A stretch of DNA of 64,000 nucleotides from Halobacillus andaensis (GTDB lineage Bacteria; Bacillota; Bacilli; Bacillales; Halobacillaceae). The DNA lies in contig NZ_BMEL01000005.1 in NCBI RefSeq assembly GCF_014636475.1, forward strand, positions 1 through 64,000, written 5' to 3'. The stretch's first letter is position 1; the number at the start of each line of letters is the position of its first letter. This document shows positions 7,878 to 17,631 of this stretch, in pieces. The position numbers and the translations under genes were made by a program. The notes under the pieces were generated by a model. The model was not told where the DNA came from, searched no databases, and worked only from the letters and a program-made list of their open reading frames with translations.

Positions 7878-8279
7878 TTAACGGAGCCATTTGACCACCT
7901 TAATTTCAGTACCTTGACCTACATTTGACTGAATGTCAAACTCGTCCATCAGCCTTTGAACACCTGGCAAACCTGCTCCAAGCCCCCCAGACGTTGAGAA
8001 ACCGTCTTCCATCACCTGACTAAGCTCTTCAATTCCTGGACCATCATCCATCGCTACAATACTAAGACCTTTATGGTTGATGTCATCTATGGCTTCAAAG
8101 CAAATCTTACCTGTCCCAGCATACAAATAAATGTTTCGAGCTAATTCGGAGATCGCAGTAGCTATACGAGCCTGGTCCACTGTTCCGAAGCCGATTTTTC
8201 TAGCTACATCACGGCCAAGCTGACGAGCTCCCACAATATCCCATTCTTTTTTTATATTGACACAGGATTGGAATTCCAT
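7878..8279 (-). CDS. rsbT: RsbT, switch kinase of the stressosome
   Basis: A 133-aa GHKL kinase closely resembling B. subtilis RsbT. Conserved blocks are EWDIVGARQLGRDVA, the N-box ISELARNIYLYAG and the ATP-binding DDGPGI and STSGGLGAGLPG loops. RsbT phosphorylates RsbS and RsbR in the stressosome, then leaves to activate RsbU. I place the start at ATG 8279, just after GGAGGAG; an upstream in-frame GTG at 8285 overlaps the ribosome site and the rsbS stop. Confidence 0.95.
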   Translation of the reverse strand: MEFQSCVNIKKEWDIVGARQLGRDVARKIGFGTVDQARIATAISELARNIYLYAGTGKICFEAIDDINHKGLSIVAMDDGPGIEELSQVMEDGFSTSGGLGAGLPGVQRLMDEFDIQSNVGQGTEIKVVKWLR

Positions 8280-8281
8280 AA

Positions 8282-8638
8282 TCACTCCTCCAATTCCTGG
8301 CGAAGTTTAATCAATCCTTGTTCTAAATCTAGCGCAGTCGGAACTTCCTGCATATGAATGCCTAAGTCGATAAGTGTCATAGCTACTGCTGGCTGAATAC
8401 CTGTTAGGACAACCTTTGCCCCCATGAGATCAGACATTGTCACTACGTCTCCTAGTACTTTTGCAATAAAAGAATCGATGATGTCGACAGACGTAAGGTC
8501 AATTACCACACCTGTCGCTCCACTTTCATGAATTTTACTTAATAGATCTTCTTGAAATTGAATCGCTGTTTGATCATCTAAATCAATTTGGATCGAGATC
8601 AGCAAATAGTTATGAAGCTTTAAAATAGGTATTCTCAT
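8282..8638 (-). CDS. rsbS: RsbS, STAS scaffold of the stressosome
   Basis: A 118-aa single STAS-domain protein that forms the stressosome core with RsbR and holds RsbT. The family phosphoserine is Ser56 in [12 protein letters not shown], corresponding to Ser59 of B. subtilis. The start is ATG 8638, 8 nt behind GGGAG; the GTG at 8647 lies in the end of rsbR. It follows rsbR with a 5-bp gap. Confidence 0.95.
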   Translation of the reverse strand: MRIPILKLHNYLLISIQIDLDDQTAIQFQEDLLSKIHESGATGVVIDLTSVDIIDSFIAKVLGDVVTMSDLMGAKVVLTGIQPAVAMTLIDLGIHMQEVPTALDLEQGLIKLRQELEE

Positions 8639-8643
8639 TACGA

Positions 8644-9513
8644 TCACTCCCTGTTTAGAGAATCAATTAGTTTTTCTATATCTTCATCTTTTGATTGTAC
8701 ATCTTCTATTGTGCGATTTGTTAGTTCTAATGCTGATTGGAAACCTTTTCTAAGTGAGCTCTTCGTAGGGAATTTACTTAAGTCAATTCCCAGGTTCACG
8801 ATCGTTTGAGCGATTTCTGGACGAATTCCCACTAAAATGCAGCGGGATCCAATGAGACGCACAGCTTCGGCTGCCTGGATAATATGGTGAGCCACCATCG
8901 TATCAACGACCGGTACCCCCGTAATATCAATTAAAACGACCTCCGCATTATGCTTGATCACTCCGTCTAGAAGGTTTTCCATGATCAGCTTGGCTCTTTC
9001 CGTATCAATGGTTCCGATGAGCGGCATAATCGTAATGTTATCCATAACAGGGATCAAAGGAGCAGATAACTCTTGAAGAGCGACTCTCTGCAGAGAAACG
9101 ATGTGCTCCCAGCTGCCAGAGTACTCGTTAACAAGCTGGTTGATTACGGGGTCAACCCATCCATCCACTTTTCTAAGTACCTCTGCAAAATAATCCGAGT
9201 CAATTTTGTCTGATTGTCTAAGGATGTATTCAGAAGTAACACGACGGAAGACTTGCATGCCGTCCGTTAAATAACTTAGCGGCCACCCTAAGTTAATTAG
9301 TCGTTCAGAGAAATCATTGATATCATTAGCCAACCCTGATTTCTCAATACTCGTGAAAATAACATTTACGAATTCGCGGTTTGTGCTGTCAAAAAGCTCG
9401 TCCGATATCGCTGCCGTATAGTCACTTGATTTCTTTTTATTCACTTCCTCTAACCACATCTTTACAATGTCGTCGCTATGCTCAATTACTATATCTTTTA
9501 ACTTCTGATCCAT
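8644..9513 (-). CDS. rsbR: RsbR, stressosome sensor co-antagonist
   Basis: A 289-aa protein with an N-terminal non-heme-globin-like sensor domain (about residues 1-150) and a C-terminal STAS domain. The two threonines phosphorylated by RsbT in B. subtilis, Thr171 and Thr205, are present at the same numbers (IDTERAK and VVDTMVA). It is the first gene of the rsb operon, with ribosome site GGAGG. Other RsbR paralogues may exist outside the window. Confidence 0.94.
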   Translation of the reverse strand: MDQKLKDIVIEHSDDIVKMWLEEVNKKKSSDYTAAISDELFDSTNREFVNVIFTSIEKSGLANDINDFSERLINLGWPLSYLTDGMQVFRRVTSEYILRQSDKIDSDYFAEVLRKVDGWVDPVINQLVNEYSGSWEHIVSLQRVALQELSAPLIPVMDNITIMPLIGTIDTERAKLIMENLLDGVIKHNAEVVLIDITGVPVVDTMVAHHIIQAAEAVRLIGSRCILVGIRPEIAQTIVNLGIDLSKFPTKSSLRKGFQSALELTNRTIEDVQSKDEDIEKLIDSLNRE

Positions 9514-9683
9514 TACAAAACCTCCGAATTAAACTATCATCATTTTCAAAAGCCGCTCGCACGCTCTATTCGTTATATAAAAATAATGTTAACAAAAAAG
9601 TCGACCTAAATATACTAATTAACATTATTTTATACTTTTTTTAGTGAAGACGCCATCGTTATTCGTTTTTTTTACGTTTTGAC

Positions 9684-9723
9684 ACAAAAAAATAAAGTTG
9701 CCTGTAACAGACAACTTTATTTT
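9684..9723 (-). terminator. terminator of ndoAI-ndoA
   Basis: A 12-bp AAAATAAAGTTG/CAACTTTATTTT stem overlaps the ndoA stop and runs into TTTTTTT on the minus strand. It separates the toxin-antitoxin pair from rsbR. The 170 bp between this hairpin and rsbR must hold the rsbR promoter, but I see no convincing -35/-10 pair in that AT-rich stretch. Confidence 0.85.
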
Positions 9724-10072
9724 AAAAATCAATGAGACCTAAACTAATTTGCAACGCTTCGTTCACTTGCTTCATCATCGGGTCATCTAGTTGAGTGATT
9801 TTGTCGGTCAAACGCTGTTTATCAATCGTTCTGATTTGTTCCAACAGAATAACAGAATTTCGTTCGAAACCATATTTTTCAGCATCAATTTCAACATGAG
9901 TAGGAAGTTTGGCTTTTTGTATTTGCGCGGTAATCGCGGCGATAATTACTGTGGGGCTGAAACGATTCCCTATATCGTTTTGCAGAATGAGCACAGGGCG
10001 CACTCCACCTTGCTCTGATCCTACAACTGGGGACAAATCAGCGAAATAAACATCTCCTCGTTTGACTATCAC
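9722..10072 (-). CDS. ndoA: EndoA/MazF-type mRNA endoribonuclease toxin
   Basis: A 116-aa toxin nearly identical in layout to B. subtilis NdoA (MazF-bs), which cuts RNA at UACAU. Family features are [19 protein letters not shown] at the start, [22 protein letters not shown], and [14 protein letters not shown]. The start GTG 10072 gives MIVKRGDVY and exactly the Bacillus length; an upstream GTG would add three residues. It lies 5 bp behind ndoAI, so the pair is co-translated. Confidence 0.95.
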   Translation of the reverse strand: MIVKRGDVYFADLSPVVGSEQGGVRPVLILQNDIGNRFSPTVIIAAITAQIQKAKLPTHVEIDAEKYGFERNSVILLEQIRTIDKQRLTDKITQLDDPMMKQVNEALQISLGLIDF

Positions 10073-10077
10073 CGACT

Positions 10078-10353
10078 TCACACCCCGCTCACTAGTTGCT
10101 CCAGGGTGTGATCTGCCTCCTCTTCGGCCTGAAACGCTTCTGAAGCGATATTTAAATTAATTTTTGCCATTTCCATATAGCCACGACGCATTGATTCTCT
10201 AACAAGCCGTTGCTTTTCTTCACGCAAATACATTTTCGTAGCTTTACACATAAAATCGCTCCGATCACTGTTTTCGAGTTGAACCTGTCCATCTACTTCA
10301 ACTAGTAGGTTATCCGGAATCCGAATGACAATCTCTCGCATGCTGTCGGACAC
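10078..10353 (-). CDS. ndoAI: EndoAI antitoxin, ribbon-helix-helix
   Basis: The 91-aa antitoxin has an N-terminal ribbon-helix-helix domain ([15 protein letters not shown]..) and the conserved C-terminal toxin-binding block [17 protein letters not shown]. It neutralises NdoA. I favour GTG 10353, 9 nt after GGAGG, giving [12 protein letters not shown] 10359 is only 3 nt from the site. A longer frame reading back to 10422 contains an unrelated tryptophan-rich stretch and is probably not translated. Confidence 0.9.
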   Translation of the reverse strand: MSDSMREIVIRIPDNLLVEVDGQVQLENSDRSDFMCKATKMYLREEKQRLVRESMRRGYMEMAKINLNIASEAFQAEEEADHTLEQLVSGV

Positions 10354-10516
10354 ATCCATACACCTCCACCATCTTTTACCCAAAAGAAACCAGTCGTATA
10401 AATTCCAATTTAATCTTATCATTCGCTCGTGTCTATTGCAAAGGAGTCTTCGGTTTTTTTCGTGAAAGATGTAGCATGACGTACGATTTCAGAAGGAATT
10501 CTTATTTCAAGAAAAA

Positions 10517-11674
10517 TTATAAAGAATTCTCTACTTCTACGATATGCCCGTGTTTTATATACATGCGTGGAACTCGATAACTTATTGTACACGGAATTTC
10601 ATAATTGATAGTCTCTAAATGCTCAGCTACATCGTCCATGTGCACTTCTTCTTGGTTCTGCTTGCCAATTAATGTAACCTTACTTCCTAAAGAATATTCC
10701 TGATCTAACCGAATCATGAATTGGTCCATGCAAATTCGTCCGACAATCGGATGTCTTTTTCCATCGACGAGTACTTCGAACCCTTGAAGTTTCCGGATCC
10801 ACCCGTCAGCATAACCGACAGGGACGGTTCCGATCCATTCCGTTTCACTTGTCGTGTAAGTCGCCCCATAACTGAGCGATTCACCTGGCCCTACTTTCTT
10901 CACATGTATAAGTCGACTGTTTAAGGAAAAAGCAGGCTGTAATTCAATGGGCCTTTCTTTTTTCACGTCTCCCGAAGGATAAAGCCCATACATACTGATC
11001 CCAAAACGAATGAACTGCTTCATGCGATCAGGAAATCGCATACTCGCTGCACTGTTACCAGAGTGGATGTCGACATCCTCAGGCCACACCTTTTGTAAGT
11101 GATTCACCAATTCTTCAAGCCGTCGTTCCTGTTCTTCATAGTAAGAAGTATCTTCTTCATCCGCGGTAGCGAAATGAGTAAAGATGGCATCCAGCTTAAA
11201 GAAAGGGTGTTTCTTGATTTCATTTAAAATCGCATCCATTTCTTCAGTCGTACGAATACCGATGCGCCCCATTCCTGTATCCCACTTCATATGAATATTG
11301 AGCGGGTTCTTTAACTTCTCTGTTTCCACTTGCTCAAACCATTCTTTTTGAAAAACCGTAATCGCCACATCATACTCTGAAGCAACAACAGCATCTTCCG
11401 GCCGAATCCACCCCATGACTAGAATCGGACAAGTCATTCCCGCTCTTCTCAATTTAATCGCTTCATCCAATAGACTTACCGCCAGACGATCCGCCCCTGA
11501 TTCCAGCGCTTGTTCCGCAACTTGAATATCCCCATGACCATATCCATTTGCTTTCACAACGGCATAAATTCCTGTTTCTTCCTTTAAGTGCTTTCTTAAT
11601 TGTTTTATATTAAAGTCGATGTTCGACAAATTGATTTCTGCCCACGTATCTCGATAATACGGTTCCTGCGACAC
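10517..11674 (-). CDS. alr: alanine racemase
   Basis: A PLP-dependent racemase that makes D-alanine for peptidoglycan, about 385 aa. The PLP lysine is Lys41 in AVVKANGYGHG, and the catalytic tyrosine segment is GESLSYGATY. The C-terminal beta domain has the GRICMDQFMI and INYEIPCTISYRVPR blocks. GTG 11674 lies 8 nt behind GGAAGGAG; an upstream GTG at 11683 overlaps the site. The gene precedes ndoAI by 163 bp, as in B. subtilis. Confidence 0.96.
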   Translation of the reverse strand: MSQEPYYRDTWAEINLSNIDFNIKQLRKHLKEETGIYAVVKANGYGHGDIQVAEQALESGADRLAVSLLDEAIKLRRAGMTCPILVMGWIRPEDAVVASEYDVAITVFQKEWFEQVETEKLKNPLNIHMKWDTGMGRIGIRTTEEMDAILNEIKKHPFFKLDAIFTHFATADEEDTSYYEEQERRLEELVNHLQKVWPEDVDIHSGNSAASMRFPDRMKQFIRFGISMYGLYPSGDVKKERPIELQPAFSLNSRLIHVKKVGPGESLSYGATYTTSETEWIGTVPVGYADGWIRKLQGFEVLVDGKRHPIVGRICMDQFMIRLDQEYSLGSKVTLIGKQNQEEVHMDDVAEHLETINYEIPCTISYRVPRMYIKHGHIVEVENSL

Positions 11675-11726
11675 TACGAGCACTCCTTCCGATTCAATAT
11701 CTTTCTATTATTGAACGAGGGATGAA

Positions 11727-11879
11727 GTGTGTCAAATGGCTACAGAAAAGTTTATCTATGCTGCTCGATTTTTATTGGGGCTGATCGTGGAATCGCTGAT
11801 AAAAAGAGAAAAACGCCAATATTCTTCTGAAATACTGAAATTGAGGATCGTTCCCGTACAGCTTCCCAGACTAAAATAA
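11727..11879 (+). CDS. possible small protein, antisense to its neighbours
   Basis: An open frame of 50 codons runs on the plus strand between alr and the ydcC-like gene, starting GTG 5 nt after GAGGG and containing IYAARFLLGLIVESLIKREK. I do not recognise it. It fills most of the 237-bp gap and is convergent with the ydcC-like gene. Frame length alone is weak evidence, so it may be chance. Confidence 0.2.
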   Translation: MCQMATEKFIYAARFLLGLIVESLIKREKRQYSSEILKLRIVPVQLPRLK

Positions 11880-11911
11880 AAGCAGACCGTTAAGCCTGCC
11901 CGAGTTGATAC

Positions 11912-12931
11912 TTATTTCTCAGAGTAACCGTGAATCGAATTGGCTACGGCGACCATTTCATCTTGCGTTAACTCATTACTCGCTAAATGATAAGTCGTAG
12001 CGTCATCATTCCATTCTAGTTTTTGCTCAGAGAGTGCGCCGACTAATCCACCTGAAAGCTGGACAGGTTCACCGTTTACTTCTACAGACTGTCGTGCACT
12101 TGCAGGCTGAGTCGCTGCTGTTTCTTGAATAATGGTAAAATCTTTTTCACCTTTATACGTCATAATCACGCGCTTGCCATTCTCTGTTTCGACTTCTTGC
12201 TTGTCCCATAAACTGGCTCCAAGTGTTTCTTCAGGGTACAGCACCTCTGCCTCTGTCTGCTCTTCGGAAGCCGTGACTGGAACGTCTGAAGAACTCATTG
12301 CCATGTTTTGATCGACATCAAAGTCTGTTTCTTTAAATGAATCGTCTTTAGAGAAATTAGAGAATTGCACTTCTACCAGCGCTGTCATGTCTTGGTCGAA
12401 GACTTTGACCATTACAGGAGTGTAGGACTTTTTATCAAAATAGATTTCTTGATAAGGCAGTGATTGATTGTTTTGATAGTTGGTTTTTGTTTTAAAGACG
12501 TAATGATTATCCGTTGCGTTAAACTCGGTCTCTGCATCAGCTTTTATGTCTTTAATAAGCGAATTAAACAGATAAGGCTGACTCGTATTTTCCGGCCAGT
12601 CGCTTTGAAACTTAAAGCTCTTGTTTAAGGCTGGGGTCAAAACATACACACCACTGTCATTCTTTAAGATGATTTGGCTTCCCTTCTCATCTTGATCATT
12701 CTCAAGTTCCACTTTATAAAAATCTTTTTTCTTGTGTGAAATTTGAATATGGTACTTTTGTTCTTCTTTCCCTGTCTTCATCGTCATGCTGGCGTCTGTT
12801 TTATACCCTTTCATTTCGCTTTCCTGCTCTTCAAGCTTCTTCACGACATCTTCTTTTGACTGCTCTCCACAGGCCGTAAGAACAAGGGTAAGTGCCATAG
12901 CCATAAAGAAAAGGATTGGAAAACGTTTCAT
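11912..12931 (-). CDS. ydcC: LolA-like lipoprotein, YdcC family
   Basis: A 339-aa exported lipoprotein. The signal peptide MKRFPILFFMAMALTLVLTAC ends in the lipobox LTAC, so it should be lipidated at Cys21 and anchored on the outer face of the membrane. The rest resembles the LolA/YdcC beta-fold that binds lipids: SMTMKTGKEEQKYHIQI, then KVELEND, then YQEIYFDKKSYTP. B. subtilis ydcC is in the mother-cell sporulation regulon and sits in the same place, between acpS and alr. The gene is 48 bp downstream of nnr and its ribosome site lies in a hairpin (12944-12970). Confidence 0.85.
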   Translation of the reverse strand: MKRFPILFFMAMALTLVLTACGEQSKEDVVKKLEEQESEMKGYKTDASMTMKTGKEEQKYHIQISHKKKDFYKVELENDQDEKGSQIILKNDSGVYVLTPALNKSFKFQSDWPENTSQPYLFNSLIKDIKADAETEFNATDNHYVFKTKTNYQNNQSLPYQEIYFDKKSYTPVMVKVFDQDMTALVEVQFSNFSKDDSFKETDFDVDQNMAMSSSDVPVTASEEQTEAEVLYPEETLGASLWDKQEVETENGKRVIMTYKGEKDFTIIQETAATQPASARQSVEVNGEPVQLSGGLVGALSEQKLEWNDDATTYHLASNELTQDEMVAVANSIHGYSEK

Positions 12932-12943
12932 TTAGTTTCAACT

Positions 12944-12970
12944 CCTTTGTCTCTTCCTGAAGGACAAAGG
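12944..12970 (-). promoter_or_regulatory. hairpin sequestering the ydcC-like ribosome site
   Basis: CCTTTGTC and GACAAAGG form an 8-bp stem directly upstream of the ydcC-like start on the minus strand. The 3' arm contains AAAGG of the AAAGGAG ribosome site. No U-run follows, so it is not an intrinsic terminator; masking of the ribosome site is the simplest reading. Confidence 0.5.
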
Positions 12971-12979
12971 GAACGTGAA

Positions 12980-14503
12980 TTACGTGGAAGAAGAAAATGT
13001 ACGAAAGGTTTCTGATAAACCGTCTATGAGATCCGTGGCTAATAAATCAAACGTTGAGTGAGTCGTCTTTGTCAAACGTTCTGCTGTCTTGCCATGAACC
13101 AAACAGCCATTGGCCAGTGCATCGAACACGGAGCTCGATTGTAAGGTCAGCGCGAGCAGGATGCCAGATAGCACATCACCACTTCCGCCTTTAGCTAGTC
13201 CCTCATTTCCCGAGGTTTCCACTCGCTGCTGACCTTCAGGCGTCGTAATAATGGTAGAAGGTCCCTTTAGGACAACATACACCCCGTTTGCTTTTGCAAA
13301 ATTACGGGTCATTGAAAATGGAAACTGCATCACTTCAGCAATTGAACAATCCGTTAAATAAGCGAACTCTCCTGGGTGGGGCGTTAGAATAACGGGGTGC
13401 GGATAGCCCGCACACTTGTCTAATTTTTCTTTTATATGATAGATCCCGTCTGCATCAATGATCATTGGACCGTTCGCATGGGTAAAAAGCTCATCCATTT
13501 GAGCAGTTAATGAAGTACTTCTCCTGATCCCCATCCCGATAGCCACTCCATCAAAAGCGGACCAGTCCACATTTTTCAGATTCCGGATCCATCCATCCTC
13601 TTCTTGTAAAGACTGAAAGGTCGCCTCTTGAAGGTATGGTGCAATCATAGGTATGGAGCTTTTTGAAGTGGCGATTGCCAATAACCCTATCCCGCTTCGC
13701 AAGGCCGCTTTTGCCGTCATAGCAATGGAACCCGGCATGTGATAAGAGCCGCCGATGACGACCCCCTTCCCATGACTTCCTTTATGGGAATGAGGGGCGC
13801 GCACTGGAAAGGAACGCAGCGCCTCTTGCACATTCCACACTTCTCGATTCGCCTGATCCATAAGGTGGTTCGGCAGGCCGATTTCCACCACATTCCACTC
13901 CCCATAATAAGGGCTTGTCGATTGAAGAAAAGCACTCATTTTCGGAGCTTCAATGATGCACGTATAATCCGCTTGTACTCTCTCAAAATCTTCAGCACCT
14001 TCATCAGCCGGAACACCACTTGGGATGTCCACAGAAATGGTGTAAGCGGGAAGATCATTAAGGATAGAAACCACTTGATCTAATGGAGGCCGTAACGGTC
14101 CGCGCACCCCAATTCCGAGAATCGCATCGATGATGACGTCAGCTTGCTGCAAAGCTTTTTGAAAAGAGGTAAGGTCCTCCATATGATGCAAATAAAATCC
14201 TGAATTCATATACATTTCTTTGTGCGCGTGTGCATCCCCTGTAATCTTTTCATCTGAGACAACTTGCCACGCCTCTACTTGAAACCCCCTGGTTCGTAAA
14301 GTACGTGCAATGACGAATCCGTCTCCCCCGTTATTCCCACCTCCAATCAGCACGGCGATCCGCTGGTCGGTCGTTATCTTCTTTGCCACATCATCACAAA
14401 TCGCTCGTCCAGCATTCTCCATAAGCATGACGCCGCTTACTCCAACCGTTTGAATAGCCACTTGATCTCTTTCATACATTTCTTGTGCGGTAACTATCTC
14501 CAA
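12980..14503 (-). CDS. nnr: bifunctional NAD(P)H-hydrate epimerase and dehydratase
   Basis: A 507-aa repair enzyme that epimerises and dehydrates NADHX/NADPHX. The N-terminal YjeF_N domain has EMYERDQ, VLIGGGNNGGDGFVIARTL and SVDIPSGVPADEG. The C-terminal ribokinase-fold dehydratase has GVVIGGSYHMPG, VILTPHPGEFAYL, VLKGPSTII and LAKGGSGDVLSG. I choose TTG 14503, 7 nt after GTAGGAGG, giving MEIVTAQEMYERD as usual for the family. It lies 58 bp downstream of acpS, a common pairing in Firmicutes. Confidence 0.93.
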   Translation of the reverse strand: MEIVTAQEMYERDQVAIQTVGVSGVMLMENAGRAICDDVAKKITTDQRIAVLIGGGNNGGDGFVIARTLRTRGFQVEAWQVVSDEKITGDAHAHKEMYMNSGFYLHHMEDLTSFQKALQQADVIIDAILGIGVRGPLRPPLDQVVSILNDLPAYTISVDIPSGVPADEGAEDFERVQADYTCIIEAPKMSAFLQSTSPYYGEWNVVEIGLPNHLMDQANREVWNVQEALRSFPVRAPHSHKGSHGKGVVIGGSYHMPGSIAMTAKAALRSGIGLLAIATSKSSIPMIAPYLQEATFQSLQEEDGWIRNLKNVDWSAFDGVAIGMGIRRSTSLTAQMDELFTHANGPMIIDADGIYHIKEKLDKCAGYPHPVILTPHPGEFAYLTDCSIAEVMQFPFSMTRNFAKANGVYVVLKGPSTIITTPEGQQRVETSGNEGLAKGGSGDVLSGILLALTLQSSSVFDALANGCLVHGKTAERLTKTTHSTFDLLATDLIDGLSETFRTFSSST

Positions 14504-14561
14504 TTCGTTCCCTCCTACCCGCATTACCATGGTATGACTAAATCTATGTAAATATGTCCAC

Positions 14562-14918
14562 TTACCGTTCTTCTAAAATGACTTGAGCCACTGCATACTG
14601 TTCACTATGGGTAATAGCCACCCAAATCGACAAGGAAGCATAAGACTCCACTGTAATTTCTGGCGCTCCATATTCATTAGGTAAAACTTCGATATCCTGA
14701 AAACTTAAGGTACCTATACCCGTTCCCGCCGCTTTAGCAAACGCCTCTTTCGCAGCAAATCTCCCTGCTAGAAATTCAATTTTCCTACGGTTGTTCATAC
14801 GGTCGTAACAATTCTGTTCTCCTCTAGTTAATATTCGTTGAACAAAACGAGGATTACGCTTTATACTTTGTTTAATACGATCCAGTTCGATTAGATCAAT
14901 TCCAATCCCTTTTATCAT
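14562..14918 (-). CDS. acpS: holo-[acyl-carrier-protein] synthase
   Basis: This transfers 4'-phosphopantetheine from CoA to apo-ACP. It is 118 aa, the normal AcpS length. Magnesium ligands are in GIGIDLIELDRI (Asp8) and AAKEAFAKA; the family end ITHSEQYAVAQV is present. ATG 14918 follows AAAGGAAG; the longer frame to 14975 has no site. Divergent from the rhomboid gene. Confidence 0.95.
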   Translation of the reverse strand: MIKGIGIDLIELDRIKQSIKRNPRFVQRILTRGEQNCYDRMNNRRKIEFLAGRFAAKEAFAKAAGTGIGTLSFQDIEVLPNEYGAPEITVESYASLSIWVAITHSEQYAVAQVILEER

Positions 14919-15041
14919 CTTTATCTTCCTTTGCCATTGTTTATGTGTAGTATACCCGATCCTATCTTGGATCAAAAAGAATACCAGACTTCATCTTTGC
15001 TTATATTGATTTATAACCCTTTATATAAAGGAGCACACGCT

Positions 15042-15803
15042 ATGTTTGTCCGAACGGAAAGCTTCCAAGAATTTTTGAAATTTTATCCGATTGTTTCAGG
15101 TCTTGTTGCCATTCATTTTCTTCTATGGCTCTTTATTGATATTATCCAGCTCCCTATCGCCATGCAAATCCTTCGCGAAGGAATCGGCAATAACTATTTA
15201 GTCGGCCAAGGGGAATACTGGCGCCTTGTTACCCCCATCTTTTTGCACGGCGGCTTCGCTCATGCCTTATTCAACTCCTTCTCTCTTGTGCTTTTCGGCC
15301 CTGCACTTGAGCAAATGCTTGGAAAAACGAAATTTATTTTAATGTACATTGCCGCTGGAATCGCCGGTAATGTGGGAACTTACTTAATGGCTCCAAACGC
15401 GTTTTACCAACACCTTGGTGCTTCTGGAGCGATCTTTGGAATTTTCGGTGTGTATCTGTTTATAGTCCTTAACCGTAAATCACTCATTGGTTCAGCGAAC
15501 ACTCAAATCGTTATGGTTATCTTCGTACTCGGTTTATTCATGACCTTTTCACGTCCCGGCATTAACGTTTGGGCCCATCTCTTTGGTCTGATCGGAGGAT
15601 TCGCCGTTGCGCCTCCACTATTGAGAAATGTTCGTCCGTTTTCGGTTTGGCAAAATCGCGCGAAATTTGCCAATCGGGAAAGCAAAGACATTGCATTTAA
15701 TCCAAACCGATGGAGTAAAGGACCCAGTCCTTTAAAAAAATATGGGAAATACGTCTTTTGGGGGATTATTATCTTCTTAATCGCGCTCGCCTTTGTTCGA
15801 TAA
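15042..15803 (+). CDS. rhomboid-family intramembrane serine protease (YdcA-like)
   Basis: A 253-aa membrane protein with about six transmembrane segments plus a C-terminal one. The catalytic serine is Ser129 in HLGASGAIFG and the catalytic histidine is His179 in VWAHLFGLIGG; HALFN near residue 74 is the oxyanion element. The start ATG 15042 follows AAAGGAG by 8 nt. B. subtilis ydcA, between cshA and acpS, is the positional counterpart. Substrates are unknown. Confidence 0.88.
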   Translation: MFVRTESFQEFLKFYPIVSGLVAIHFLLWLFIDIIQLPIAMQILREGIGNNYLVGQGEYWRLVTPIFLHGGFAHALFNSFSLVLFGPALEQMLGKTKFILMYIAAGIAGNVGTYLMAPNAFYQHLGASGAIFGIFGVYLFIVLNRKSLIGSANTQIVMVIFVLGLFMTFSRPGINVWAHLFGLIGGFAVAPPLLRNVRPFSVWQNRAKFANRESKDIAFNPNRWSKGPSPLKKYGKYVFWGIIIFLIALAFVR

Positions 15804-15844
15804 TGGATAGTACATTAGATAGAAACCCGTCTAATAACCCACCA

Positions 15845-15880
15845 AAAAAAGTCCGATCCCTTGAGGGATCGGACTTTTTT
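15845..15880. terminator. bidirectional terminator, rhomboid gene and cshA
   Basis: A 16-bp AAAAAAGTCCGATCCC/GGGATCGGACTTTTTT hairpin with a TTGA loop stands between the convergent ends of the rhomboid gene and cshA. It has a T-run in both directions. Confidence 0.95.
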
Positions 15881-15882
15881 AA

Positions 15883-17361
15883 TTATTTGGAGTTGTTACG
15901 TCCTTTGTTCTGGAAACTGCGATTGCCTTTTCCTTTATAATTGCGTGATTTGTTTCCGTGCTTGTTGTAAGGGCGTTTGCCGTCTTTACGGTATGGCTTT
16001 TTACCGCCGCCACCTTTCCCTTTGTTACGCTGAGCACCTTTCACGCTAATTGGCTGCACAGATGATAGACGTACAGGCACTTCGTTGCGTTCCTTCGTCA
16101 TCATTTTTAATGCAGCTGCGATTAAATCAGAAGCATCATACTGCTCTAACAATTCGCTGGCTGATTGCTGATATTTCTCCAGTCCTTGATGACCAGTTGT
16201 CTCGATTAGCTTCTCTACAGCAATTTGCTGTTGTCCGCGGCGAGCTTCATCAGAAGATGGGACGCTTAGGCGCTCTACTTCTTTCTTCGTCAGCTTTTCA
16301 ATTAAGTTCAGCTGTGCTTTTTCACGTGGCGTTACAAAGGAAATGGACTTCCCTTTACGTCCCGCACGTCCTGTACGTCCAATACGGTGAACGTAGCTTT
16401 CAGGGTCTTGTGGAATATCGAAGTTATACACGTGTGATACTTCAGAAATATCCAGACCACGGGCAGCAACGTCAGTCGCTACTAAGATTTCGATGCGGCC
16501 TTTTTTGAACTTATTAAGAACAGACATACGTTTACCTTGCGTTAAGTCACCGTGAATGCCTTCCGCACGGAAACCGCGAGCCTGCAGACCGTCAGATACT
16601 TCATCAACACGGCGCTTCGTACGACCGAAAACAATCGCTAACGCTGGTGCATCAATATCCATCAGTCGAGTTAATGTGTCAAATTTATGCTTCTCAGGAA
16701 TCTCGATGTAATATTGTTCAATGTTCTCTACAGTCATTTCCTTCGCTTTTACTTTAACCTCTTCAGGCTGTTTCATAAGCTTTGTCGCAATATCGCGAAT
16801 TTCTTTAGGCATAGTAGCCGAGAAAAGCAATGTCTGGCGCTCTTCAGGAAGTGATTTAAGGATGTCACGAATATCATCGATGAATCCCATATTCAGCATT
16901 TCATCTGCTTCATCTAAAACGGCTGTGTGCACGTTCTGAAGCTTAATCGTTTTACGACGAATGTGGTCAAGAAGACGACCAGGTGTAGCTACTACAATAT
17001 GGTTATCTTTTAACGCACGGATTTGGCGGTCCATGTTCGATCCACCGTAGATCGGCAGCGCACGAACGCCTTTATTTTTACCAAGGCGGTTGACTTCTTC
17101 TGCCACCTGAATAGCTAATTCACGAGTAGGGGCAATGACTAGGCCTTGAACAGAACGAACATTTTTATCAATTTTTTCGATCATCGGGATACCAAACGCT
17201 GCAGTTTTACCTGTTCCGGTTTGTGCCTGCCCAATAACGTCTTTACCTTCTAATCCTAATGGAATGGTTTGCTCTTGAATCGGTGTAGTTTCTTCAAAAC
17301 CCATAAAATCTAATGCTTTTAGTACTGGTTCTGATAAACCTAATGAATTAAATGTTGTCAC
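15883..17361 (-). CDS. cshA: DEAD-box RNA helicase CshA
   Basis: A 492-aa ATP-dependent RNA helicase. The Q motif GFEETTPIQ, Walker A AQTGTGKT, motif Ia PTRELA, DEAD box [12 protein letters not shown] motif and [13 protein letters not shown] are all present. A CshA-type dimerisation region follows (about residues 370-430), then a basic Gly/Lys/Arg/Asn-rich tail that binds RNA. In B. subtilis CshA works in cold adaptation, ribosome assembly and the degradosome. The gene has a 260-nt structured leader with its own terminator (17437-17580), so attenuation is likely. Confidence 0.96.
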   Translation of the reverse strand: MTTFNSLGLSEPVLKALDFMGFEETTPIQEQTIPLGLEGKDVIGQAQTGTGKTAAFGIPMIEKIDKNVRSVQGLVIAPTRELAIQVAEEVNRLGKNKGVRALPIYGGSNMDRQIRALKDNHIVVATPGRLLDHIRRKTIKLQNVHTAVLDEADEMLNMGFIDDIRDILKSLPEERQTLLFSATMPKEIRDIATKLMKQPEEVKVKAKEMTVENIEQYYIEIPEKHKFDTLTRLMDIDAPALAIVFGRTKRRVDEVSDGLQARGFRAEGIHGDLTQGKRMSVLNKFKKGRIEILVATDVAARGLDISEVSHVYNFDIPQDPESYVHRIGRTGRAGRKGKSISFVTPREKAQLNLIEKLTKKEVERLSVPSSDEARRGQQQIAVEKLIETTGHQGLEKYQQSASELLEQYDASDLIAAALKMMTKERNEVPVRLSSVQPISVKGAQRNKGKGGGGKKPYRKDGKRPYNKHGNKSRNYKGKGNRSFQNKGRNNSK

Positions 17362-17436
17362 TAACTTTCATACTCCTTCTTTTATATAAAGTGAAACCTC
17401 CATCCGCTTTACGGAATGGTCAGTTGAGATTTACGC

Positions 17437-17580
17437 GTCTAACCGTTTGAGGCTCGCTTTCCACTCTACTTGATTGCACTAATAGAAGTATGATAAGCCT
17501 CTATGCTGTTAGACCCGAAATAAATATACATGTTTTAACAAGTAAAAAAAGCCTCTTATCCTGAAAGTACGGAGAGGCTG
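17437..17580 (-). promoter_or_regulatory. structured leader of cshA with intrinsic terminator
   Basis: In transcription order the minus strand first makes AGCCTCT (17573-17579) pairing with AGAGGCT (17550-17556), followed by TTTTTTT: a terminator about 190 nt before the start codon. Next come two nested helices, GTCTAAC/GTTAGAC (17508-17514 with 17437-17443) and GAGGCT/AGCCTC (17496-17501 with 17449-17454). The two AGAGGCT-type arms are interchangeable, so exclusive folds are possible. It matches no riboswitch class I know. Confidence 0.65.
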
Positions 17581-17631
17581 TGAGGTACCTGCCTGAACGA
17601 TTCATCCATCATAACACACATAACTGTATTA

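Noticed and set aside
9722-10353. Toxin-antitoxin pair as a mobile or defence island
   Set aside because: ndoAI-ndoA between alr and rsbR is the standard, vertically inherited arrangement of Bacillaceae.
14946-14975. GGGTAT upstream of acpS
   Set aside because: The -35 (TTTTGA) matches GTTTAA poorly, and acpS is not a known general stress gene.
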